Of a stretch of 64,000 bases of DNA, positions 53,850 to 64,000 are shown in pieces (position 1 is the first letter of the stretch; each line of letters starts with the position of its first letter). The position numbers and the translations under genes are program-made. Below the pieces are notes generated by a model. It was not told where the DNA came from. It worked only from the letters and a program-made list of their open reading frames with translations, and searched no databases. This stretch comes from Scytalidium lignicola (lineage: Eukaryota > Ascomycota > Leotiomycetes): the NCBI GenBank assembly GCA_002812745.2, contig NCSJ02000134.1:46629-110628 (forward strand), written 5' to 3'.

Positions 53850-56800
53850 ATTTATGTTTCCTTTCCAGTTTGCAAATACTACGATATAGCCAATTTATGA
53901 CAATAAGTCTTTGTTATTTGCAAATGAGGCATCTGTAAAGACTAATAGTTGTAACGTCTCCTTATCAAGCTTGACAAATTGTATTCCCCTGGTAATATTC
54001 TAAATCTGCTATTATAAGCATTTATTCAGCGATTTCATGTCTTCTTGGTTAGGATCAATAGCCTAAATAACTACTGATAAGTCATATAACACTTCTGGTT
54101 AGCAAACTAAAGCTATATATACTCCTTAAGCACATTGTACGATATATTACTCCTTGGTAATAAGGTTTTAGTGTACAATTCCTTATAAGCTTGTTGTAAT
54201 AATTGATTTCCTAATTATAAGCTATAGATTAGCATACTAACATTCTTGAGTAAGTGAAATTCTAGTATTATTTAGTTGTATAATACCCCCATTGAACTTG
54301 ATTCCCTTACTAATAATCAACATTTCACATTCTTTTGCTAGAAAATTGGCCTTTTTCAGCTGTTTTTACTTGAGTTCAGCAAATTGAATATCTCCAACGA
54401 ACAAGGTATCATCAGTTTGGAGCTTTACAATACCAAAAGGTTTAATATTGTACAGTAAGCAAGGGTTATATGTTAACAGTTTCATAACAAGCACCTTAAC
54501 ATAATAAGAGTAGTAAGTCTAAAACCAGTAGTTTCCAGCTTCAGAGACTCTGTAAAGTAGCTTTACAACCTGTAGAATTAAGCCTTTATAAAGACTAAGT
54601 TGCTTTGTAAGCTCTAAAGGTAATTGTATGTAGAAATCCTGATTTAGCAAGGTAGTAGATTGCATGTACACCTGTAAAATGTCCTGTAAGTACAAGCTTG
54701 TACTTTTATGCTCTATAACAGTAATACAAAGAATAATACACTAGTTAACATGTTAAATGATAAGCAATTAAGTTAAGACAAGCTTCTTCTTATTGTCCTT
54801 GTAAGCTTGTACTACAAGGTATGACTTTTTGAAAGTTTTTTCAGTTCCTTTATTCTTGATTTCGTTTACAAACCTGGTGTTGAATATATATATATCATTA
54901 AGCACACTTTGAGGGTTTGTAATCTTGAAAACGCCCTTTTCAAGTAGTCCTGATATTTCAGCTTAACATAAGGCTGTAAATTAGGGTTCTAATTCCTTGT
55001 CTTACAAGAAAGCAGTGATTTCAAGGTATTTATAAGGTCTTCTACATCTTTGCTTTATAAGTAGTACTAGTGATAAAACAACAGTTATAGTCGACTTATT
55101 AAGCTCTTCTTAATACTCTTTATCAGTTGTAGTTCCTAGCTCTAGCTTTAGTAGCTTAATTCTATCAATTCCTTTTGTAAGTATAAGGTATAGTTTCACA
55201 ACCATTGACCTAAATAGTATGTTCTTATGTAGTAGTGCTAATATATACATTTCTCCATTTATACTTACAAACTTGTATAACCCTTCTTAACTTCTGTTCT
55301 AGCTTGTGTTTTTTGCTCTTTACATAAGAACATCTGAATTCAGTGGTAAGTTATGAATAGTGCTTACATCAAGGCTGTTATGCATGTTGATTACATCTTG
55401 TACTTGTTGTTTTACCTTAATTTTGCTGATTTCCTCTATAGCCTTCTTGATCATTATAACTCTCTAGCTTACAGTTAAGGTTAAGGTGTTAAGTTCTAAC
55501 ATGCATAGGTAAGTATTATAAACCAGTAATGTAAGGATGAGTCCATCAGGTCCTACTGAATCATTAATAGCCTTAAACACTATTTGTAAAGCTATATCTT
55601 TGTTAAGATTATGGATTTCAACTGCAATTATCTAATAAGCATGTTATACAAGTATATAATATCATTCAACATAACTAATTAAGTTGTAAACTTCTACTAG
55701 AATCACTTTCAAGGTTGTTCTTATAGCTATAACACTTTGTTAGAATTCTTTATTAACAAAGTTCTTTCTAGCATTAATTATAATCTAGTCTAAAAGTTCT
55801 AAGTAAGTATCAATCCAACAAGCTTATAAAGTGTCCTAAGTATACTTTATACTGATATTTTAAAGCTATCTACTAGCCTAATAACATATTCCTTTATCAA
55901 CAATATAAAGTACAAGTTTACCATTAATATAGAAGATATTAATAATAATGAAGTAGTTAAAGTTAACATTATCTTATAAGTTAAATCTAAATCTTCTTAA
56001 CAACTTACTATAATGTTAGTAATAAGCATAAAACTTGGTAAGGTATTCTAATACATCCTTGTTAATATCATAACCTGCACAGTCTAATATACATTGTAAT
56101 CTAACTACTAACAAATAGCCAAAACGTTAGTATAAGCATTATAATTCTACATTAGTCAAGAAACAAAGGTTTTCCTTCAGTAAATTAAAAACAAAAGTGT
56201 ATAAAGATATATTCTAAAGTAGAAAGCTGTAGCTGAATTATCATATGACCAGAATACTTCCTTGTAAGGTAATAAGAAGGTTTATAAGGTTATTAAAATA
56301 CATACTTAATTGGTTTATATCTATTAAGCACAGCAAAAAGGGAATAGTCAATTCAATTACATAAAATTCAATTTGCCCAATTAATATATTCACTAGTATG
56401 AAACTTATCGAAGTTGTACTCCTGATTCTGAATTATATTATCATTATGCCTTTAATTGTGGTGTTCAGTGTTATGGTTTGGTTTACTCATTATAAAGCTT
56501 CAAATTGACCATAACCAACTGTAAAGTACTTTGTAACTCTTGTATTAATCAAGATTCTATGAAATTGTCTTGAATCATACCTTGTTAAGCTTTTTACATT
56601 GTACACTTCCATTGTGATTACTATAAAGGTTTTTAGGTTAAGTTCTCAAGGGTAATTCTCAGTTGTTAACACTTCAGTAGTTAGTTAGTATNAAAAAAGT
56701 GTTATTAGCTAATTCTATAGTAATTAGTATAACTAATTCTACTAGAAAACTTCTACATAAGGTAAAGAATATAATTGTAATAAAGAATGTAGTTTCAGGC

Positions 56801-59118
56801 TAGTCAAGTTCCTTAAAGCTTATTTCTACATTATTATAAGCAAATAAAGTCTTGAAAGTAAAGTTTAATTTGTCTTCTTTAAAGTTACTTCCTTCATAAT
56901 CAACAATGTATTGTTTAAACCATTCATTAAAATGTTATTCAAAACTATAAACACTGAAGTTAAATTTACTCATATTTCTAACTTTAAAATATACTTTCTC
57001 TACATCTTACTCTTCTTACAAGTGTTTTTATAATTAGCATCCTTCCCTTTTGTATATAAAACATTTTCCTTACATCTAAGAGTATAAAGTAATATGTTTA
57101 AAGCCTTGTAGATTGAATTATTAACTTGTACTATGATTAATATGATAATGACAGTTTATAAAGTAGGTTTTACTATTATATTCTTATTCCTTTTCCTTTT
57201 TATACAACATAATAAACAAATAGAGTTTATTAATAAGTTGCTTTAAGTCTTCTAATAAGTCTGAAATGGCATATTTATATGCTGGAGATCCTTAGTAAGT
57301 AATAATCAACTTCTTATAAAGAATATTAGTTATCTTATAAGCTAGTTAAAGGTTATATTAAAACTCTTAAAGCTTGTTAATAAGTAATTATACATTCTCA
57401 AGCATTATTTTCCTAAGGTTTATAATTATGATCAAGACTAACGTTATATCTTCTTATTTAGTATAGATTCAACAATAGTATATAAGTCCTTTGTAAAAGT
57501 TGTATAAGTAAGCATATACTTCTTTGAACATACATTTAACAAGGTTATTAATAATAAAATAGCCTTTTGCTAACCTTGTTAACATAATAAGAAATACTTT
57601 GATATAGAATTCCTCTAGCAATTCTACTTGTTCATAATAACTCTTGAAGATCATTAATTTGTATTCAAAGCTATTAGTTACTCTATTATACTTCTAGTCT
57701 TCTGTGTACATTTTAACAATATCAGAAACTTATTTTATATACACAAGCTAAGTTGAAAGTGATAATGATAGGCTAAGCTCATAATAAGAGTTGTAATCTT
57801 ATTATAACTTGTAAAATTATTAGTAGTTATTCTAAAAAGTCATAAAGGTTNAAAAAAGTACTTGATTCTTAGCTTGTGTACATTGAACTAAGAACCTTGA
57901 GATTGATTTAGACATTCATAAGATAGATAATTATAAGAAGTATAATAACTATAAAGGTAATAAGTCCTTTTTGAAGGTCTTAAGAAGTATGTTAAAAGTC
58001 TTCTTCATTTTATAAGTATTATTCCTCCTCTTGTATAATGTTCACAAGAGTCTAAGCAATTGTAATACTCTTAGTATTACACATTATATATACATTATCA
58101 TAACAAAGGTAATTCCATAAGCTTTATATCTTTTTCTGGGTAATAACCTTAAAGATATTAATTATAAAGTTCTTGAAGTCCTCTTAGAATAAGTTCTATA
58201 AGTTTATGTTATTAATTCTATCAAGGTAATACTTATAAACCTTAATGATTAGATATTCCTATATATCCTTTATAATAGCATCTTTAAAGTTTATTCCTTA
58301 TTCCCATTTCTTGATTAATACCATTTAATTCACCCTTATAATGCTCTTTGTTACCCTTGCAATAGTTTCTAGCTTATTCTCCTTTATAATCCTTGTTATA
58401 TCTCCTATTTCCACCATATTTCCTGTTATTCTTAAGCTTTACATTACCATCCACCAGTATTAACACAAAGTGCTTGGGTAACTAAAAAGTAAAGCTAGTT
58501 ATACTTGAGTACAAAAAGTATTTACCTGCAAGTAGTAAACTCTGTAGTCTCAGAGGCTTAGACAGATATCTTCAAGAGTACAATAACTTCTTGGTCTTCC
58601 TGATCGTCACAATTCCATAAGCTCCTAAATTCTCCTGTATACTTGTAGAGACTTGTAGTTCTGTGATGAAAGTGAAGGTAAGGTGAAAGATTGTAATTTT
58701 GACATATCATTTCTAGTCCATAAGAAGAGTAATAAAGAATATAAATGGTTTTTGAATAGAAATTGATGAAAATGAGTTGTAAAAGAGTAGTTTTTCAAAT
58801 AGAATTAGTCAATTAGCTGACCATACAACTCCATAAGTAGACTACCTGACATCCAACTGAACATGTTGTTTTTAGCAAAAACAAGTTCAGTAACAACAAT
58901 TACGAAAGTAAACTGCTTGATGTCTAACCAATCAAGTTGTAAGTTGGTAAATAACTGTTTCCCCTTTTGACTGGGTGGATTTCAACTCTGTAAGTGGACT
59001 GCCAAACGTCCAACCAAACAGAAGTTGTAATCTCCTGAGATTCAGCTTCAAAAGTGGACTGCCTAGCGTCCAACCGATTAAACGATAATCTCCTGATCTG
59101 TATGTACAAACTGATCAG

Positions 59119-59321
59119 TGTNNGTTCACNTGTANCACNNAGTACNGTACNNAATTATANGTAATATACTCGTTGTGCTATTCCATGGTTNTTNTNCTTC
59201 GAANAGGGGGTNGGAGTGGTGCGAAGCTGTAAGAGCTTCGCTCGCTCCCACTACCTAATCAGGACTAGTCCACATGGCACGTGAGTATCACGTGCACGTA
59301 ACCAATATATTACTCTCAACA
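59119..59321 (-). repeat. 5' LTR of the 53-59 kb Copia element
   Basis: About 203 bp starting TGTNNGTTCAC and ending CAACA on the plus strand. It contains some fifteen N bases, mostly at sites where other copies carry C/T or G/A differences, which suggests a consensus from several genomic copies. Confidence 0.7.
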
Positions 59322-60763
59322 ATAAGTTATTCTTCTTAAATCCTGTGACTAATAAGCATGCAACTTTTATAGTAAAGACAATAAAACAAGCACGACAAAC
59401 TCTAAATATTCTTCGAGTACTCCAAAAGCGCTTTAGGCAACTCGAAAATTTTGTTTAGACCTTCATGCGAAATGGTTGAATGGTAGCAACAATAAGAAAT
59501 AACTTTATAGGTACGCACAATAGAGTCCTTGATTTTAAACTTTCTGCATTATGAGATTAACTGCAACACTCGATGTGAGTCTATTTATATTAAACTGTTT
59601 CTATTACTCGGTCCTTCTTAATTGTATATGCATACTTGTATAATACTTGAAAACCCGAGAAGAGCGCCCGATGTTGGATTATCCAAGCCAGCTAGAATAT
59701 TAAATATAGCACAGATATTGAAGTACGATAGAGACCTTACAACTATACTATACGCTTCAAGAGCACAGAGATATCACATTACTAAATAAAATCTTAGAGT
59801 GTTCTGGCGTAAAGCTATAGAGAAGTTGTCCTGATAACCAAATCGCAATTGAAGTCTGGCAGTCAGTCATAGACTTAAACTATTCGACCCTAAAATGCAG
59901 CAGTCTCCCTAGGGGCCCAATTCGGCTTCTATTCGCGCTCCCCATATGCCGTTGCCCGAAACAAATTTTTTCTTAGCATTTGAGGTACTACAATTGTGAG
60001 TATGTCTGTTTAAAAGACTGAGTGTCAAAGTGATTGCGTTTAAAGTATAATACACTGAATAGCATATATGCTTTATTTATACTATAATTCGGTCTAGTTT
60101 AGCTTGAAGTACATGAATTGGGCCTAATAGAATTTAAAACAAGCTGAAATTTACACTGAAACCCAAACTACTCTGGCTGATAATATTGAAATCTAGAGCG
60201 TAACTGACGCGCTTAGATATAATACCTTACGAACGAAATCGGAATATTTGATGGTAAGGCCGACATACCTCTCAGAAAGTTTGTTTTCTCCCTATGACTG
60301 ACGACTTTCCAAGAGATTTATGTAAGTCAAAAGACAGAGATGGCATCTTTTAGTAGCTGGACCTCTGAGATTGCTGGCTTTGGGATAGTGATGGAAGGAG
60401 GTGTTCTCCTTGAGCCTCCTGAGTTGCAACCCATCCTATTCGAGGAAGTTCTTGCAAATGTCGTACAGTCGACACATGTAATGGTCCTATGAACTTGCCA
60501 TATGTTGTGGATGCCTAGAGAGAAGTTTTTGCGCTGTTGCCAGCTTAGTGAACCCAAAAAATTACAAATCAAGCAATATATCGAAAAATTTCCTTGAATG
60601 GAAAATAGACGGAAAGCCGTTATGAACAAGCTGCATCTCAATGACTGCGAAAGACCAAAGCATCAATCTCTATTCAAAGATAAACGTACTGAATTCTCTC
60701 CCTCAGTGATCAACAACTTGTTACTGAGCCTTGCAGTAACGAAAAACTGTTTTATTTCACAAC
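59322..60763. other. Intergenic DNA with one small unrecognised frame
   Basis: A 50-codon plus-strand frame starting MASFSSWTSEIAGFG at 60340 and ending at about 60492 has a protein-like composition (GVLLEPPELQPILFEEVL) but I do not recognise it. It may be a fragment of a larger family. No other gene is supported. The C-terminal end of the PD-(D/E)XK gene follows on the minus strand. Confidence 0.4.
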
Positions 60764-63700
60764 TTACTCATCAATTATAATTACATGAGTTTCGGCTGGG
60801 ATAGAGTAGGCCTTTCGTTTCTTTCTATTAACTGTCTCCTCCTTAATGCTCTCACGCCGGAGTTGGCGTTTTGAGTCACTAGGGGCGACATCTGGTTTTG
60901 ATGGTGAGGTTGTAGATGATATTATGGCCTTTTCAATAGGTGGAGCCAAGGATGAGTTCTCAGTCTCTTGAGGCGGTGTAGCTAGCATCAAAGGAAACAT
61001 AGTATGCTCTTCACTTTCACGTGGTGTCTTACCTAAGATGTCTGGTGAGAAATTCTGCTCAGGCAGCTTGAGTTCATTACTACTAGACGGCGACATGATA
61101 CTGATCTGGTCTAAAGATGGCTCTGAGGTAACATTTGCTGTGGTAGATGAAATAGTAATATCTCGGCCAGTTCTTTGATTTCTAAGAATTTCAACAGGTC
61201 CGTTTCGAGATTTTTGGACCGATAGTAGATAATTGTCTTTATCAGCTATTCTAACAAAACCTTGGGTTGTGAACAAATCTGGCGCGACGTGGCTAAAATC
61301 ATCCGGCCGTAATGAGACTTGATCATGCTTCCCGGGATTTAAGTTGCTCTCCTGTCCAACACTTGGAAATGTAGGTGATTCGATTTTGGGAAGGAACTCC
61401 TGCATTTCCCGCCTCCAATCTGCGACAGCTTTTAGTATATTTTCCTCCTCCTCTCTTTCTTTAGCCCGTATCGTCTTGAGATTCCGGCAGCATTTCTCGT
61501 TAACACCACATTTATGACCATAAACAAAAAGATCACCTTTTTTAACAGCTGCTTTTAGAGCTTCTGCAAGTTCACTTTTGCTGGGCGGATTCCTTATACC
61601 GGTGGTCTCGTATAAACAAAGACTACAAGTAATATAGCCCCATCCAATCTTTTTCAAGAATACTACTAAAGAATAGTCATTAATCAGGGACGACGTAGGA
61701 TTGGCCTCTGCTGAGATCATTGAGGCTCCAGAGCTATTGGCTGAGGTACTTGAATGTTGGGAAAATCGAAGATACGTGTCCTTTGGTTCTTGTGATTTAA
61801 GCCTACGCATATTATACACCGTGCGTATTATAGCATTCTCCACGTGCGGATATTTGGAAACATTGATGAACTCAAAGCCTGGAGACATGCTCGAAGAAAC
61901 TGATCCCGCGACGGGACACAGTTGCTGCCTTGTTCTAGCAATAGCAGTCCCGAAGTTATCCTTAACAGATTGATTTTGAATATCTTTTAGCAAGATTTCG
62001 ATCCTCCGCTCGGTGAGCGTTCTTGCTTTAATTAGGAACTTTAGGGAAGACTTATATTTTGTAAAATTTCGAAGTGAATCGAAAGCATCTCTGTCTAAGG
62101 CAAGACAGCTGATGATTCTTTGAATCTCCCAATCACCAGAGATTTCCGAATGGTGAACAACTGTCGCATAGAGAGATCTGTCAGGAATATATCCCGGCTG
62201 CTGAGGTCTGGATTTATTTGTCCAAACCTCTTCCATTCTCCTGAGGACATGTTCGGTTATCATAAGACTGTCCATTTGCAGAATTGTCATTATCTTTGGC
62301 ACTAATTCTGTCGTATTTGTCTCCGAAATGGCTGAAATAAAGTCGTTCACGTTATCCTTGGTGATATAAAGGCATTGAAATTCGTACGAAACTATACAAG
62401 CTGGGCGAAAAAACCCCCCTTTGAACCCGAGATTCTCCCAAACCTCAAGATTGACCTCCTCGAATGACTGTGGTTCCTCGGGGAATATCGTGGTATTGAA
62501 CCAAGCTGCGATATGCTCATCCTTTCGACCAGCCAACGAAAGAATGTCGCTATCGGTTGCCATTTGGCTCACGGAATCGTGTGTCTCATTTGTATCCTGC
62601 TTCGCCGGTGTAAGCGCTTTTAGTTGGTTCATAATTGTTGGTTTATAAATGTCGCGAGCCCAATCAAATATATAATCCATGATTAGGAGGAGTTGTAACG
62701 CGCCGTCCTCCGTGCGAAGGTCTCCAGACCAGAGCTCGAGAATTTCCTATCTAGGGTCAGCCACAAATTTAAGGGAATATTCAAGTTTCTGTGTGAGACT
62801 CAAGCTTACGTATGACGGTTTTCCATCTCTGTCAGAAGTATAGCATCCTGAGACCCGCCAATCACTTCCTCTGTATGCAGTATACCACAGTAGGGGTCCA
62901 CCGTATGTGAGTTTTTCCTGGGTCTTCTCATGAAGCTCTTCTTGGATTTTTAGCATCTTCCAAATAGGGTAGGCAGTCTGTGTATCGCAATCGCTGAATG
63001 AATCACCATCGGGGCATTTTGCCTCTACTACTAAGAATGGGAATAGAAGCAANCCCGCTCTTGTGTTTTATGACTGTACATTCTACTAGTTCTCTGATGG
63101 TTTTGGTTCCTGCATCGTCTTGTAATTTGCGAGCAATATGATCCAGAGTGCGGCCGAAACTATGAGTTTCTTGAAATCCTATAATTCGATCTGGTCGACG
63201 TTTCCGATCTGGGTAATTTTTACGTCCCTTACTCGTCATTAGTGGGGGTTGCTTTGATGTCTCAAAGGGATTGTAACGGATAAGTTCGTCTGCTCTGCTA
63301 GAGAACATCTTGTTAACCCCCCCGGTAAACCTTCGTTTCTAGAGCGTTAGTTACTTTACGATTCATCGCAACGTTGATGAATACTTACGATCTCTGGTGT
63401 ATGCAAATACATGGTTGACGGTCCTTACGCCGAATTGCTAAGGAAACTGCAACTTTGTCTTCTATTTCTGCCACTGCTTCAACCTCAGATCTCCAAAGCC
63501 TCTTTAGACAAGCACCACTGCGTTTTATCAGTTAGATTATGAGATAATGACAGTTAAAGTATCTCACCAATCAGTTTCGAGCCTGAACCGAGCTAATATC
63601 AACTCCTCCAGCCTCAGCCTCCATTCCATTTCCGATACTGAGTCTTCGAGAAGAATTAAGACCGTCTCTGTGATCCTCTTTGCGCGTTCTTTCGTTTCAT

Positions 63701-63908
63701 TTCCCCACATAACTCGATGGCCAATTGACTTAGAGTCATCAGTGTAATAGGCAGAGAACCTATAGTTCTCAAATTCTCTGATCCGTGTAAATGTTTGGAA
63801 AAGATGCACAGATGAAGACTCAATATCGGGGCGCCGCCCAAGGAACCGTATCCCTAGTTGCTTCATGCACAATCTGTCCTTTTGGTATGAATCCATGACA
63901 AGATGCAA
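60764..63908 (-). pseudogene. Fungal PD-(D/E)XK nuclease-like protein, with lesions
   Basis: A large minus-strand gene of about 1,000 codons. Exon 1 is 63908-63568, exon 2 63517-63389 and exon 3 starts near 63338 (introns 63518-63567 and 63339-63388). The nuclease-like core shows RPDRIIGFQET with the putative catalytic Asp, then LLFPFLVVEAKCPDG with the Glu-x-Lys pair, then QTAYPIWKMLKIQEEL carrying the conserved Gln. The C-terminal 638 residues (from MDYIFDWARDIYKP) include a Cys-rich patch (TCSLC, KCGVNEKCC) and a basic RRESIKEETVNRKKRKAY stretch resembling a nuclear signal. Problems: TAG at 62747-62749, an N near 63,053 that shifts the frame and disappears if deleted, and a possible slip in the G7 run near 63,317. 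It may be intact in the living organism. Function is unknown. Such proteins are multicopy in many ascomycetes. Confidence 0.7.
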
Positions 63909-64000
63909 TGAAAGTGAATTGAGTCGCGAAGCGAAGGCTGAGTACTCGATGAGTTAGCCGACCTTCTATATAATCATAATTTTTATATTTTATATTTTAC
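63909..64000. other. End of window, nothing recognised
   Basis: Short AT-rich sequence upstream of the nuclease-like gene's first ATG. It may belong to its promoter. Confidence 0.3.

Larger units (their letters stand above)
53116..59321 (-). mobile_element. Ty1/Copia retrotransposon with unevenly distributed RIP
   Basis: Minus-strand element of 6.2 kb with its 5' LTR at the right. LTRs at 53116-53309 and 59119-59321 share their whole length. Next to the 3' LTR an RNase H frame is fully open (53394-53849). From about 53,860 to 58,480 the polyprotein is stop-ridden with RIP-type changes. A gag zinc-knuckle remnant is discernible near 58,320-58,450, and the 5' leader (58,480-59,118) is moderately preserved. 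The flanking five bases differ (CTAAA left, ATAAG right), so no target duplication supports a single insertion. A recombined or mis-joined copy is possible. Confidence 0.75.

Overview
The window looks like a filamentous ascomycete (Pezizomycotina) chromosome. Genes are interrupted by short GT..AG introns of 50-89 bp, often with a CTAAC-like branch site. Two genes are fungal Zn2Cys6 regulators, and many repeats carry the C-to-T / G-to-A decay typical of repeat-induced point mutation (RIP). Class or genus cannot be set from this sequence. The base composition is bipartite: extremely AT-rich repeat graveyards at about 1-19,900 and 53,100-59,300, and gene-bearing, more balanced DNA in between and after.

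Block 1 (1-19,895) holds nested, RIP-dead transposons. There is a gag remnant with a candidate LTR, a Tad-like LINE with a clean small TIR element inside it, a Copia element (9064-14936) with 5-bp target duplications (GTATT) inside a hAT transposase gene, and a 1.64-kb zero-spacer palindrome made of two Copia LTR-plus-leader segments.

Block 2 (20,123-38,504) starts with a pogo-type transposon whose long terminal repeats and DDE residues are readable. An accessory metabolic set follows: an aldehyde dehydrogenase pseudogene, an intact Zn2Cys6 regulator (four exons reconstructed), an intronless GC-rich SDR of bacterial character, a zinc-alcohol-dehydrogenase scrap, a flavin monooxygenase pseudogene cut by an intact Tc1-like element, a 5'-eroded alpha/beta hydrolase, an arylamine N-acetyltransferase with one nonsense codon, and a small PHD-finger piece. 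Most of these detoxification-type genes are damaged.

Block 3 (39,107-45,589) holds two intact genes arranged tail to tail: a Zn2Cys6 regulator and a full-length ABCB/MDR exporter (five exons, 1,318 codons, all introns phase 0). They may form a regulator-exporter pair.

Block 4 (45,590-64,000) holds structured inverted repeats, a second, degenerate pogo element with the same intron position as the first, an intact F-box gene, a G-run repeat, a 6.2-kb Copia element with unevenly distributed RIP, and a large gene for a fungal PD-(D/E)XK nuclease-like protein that carries one in-frame stop and two homopolymer or N problems. The Ns in the window cluster in repeats, so some breaks may be consensus errors. 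All domain calls are from motif reading only.
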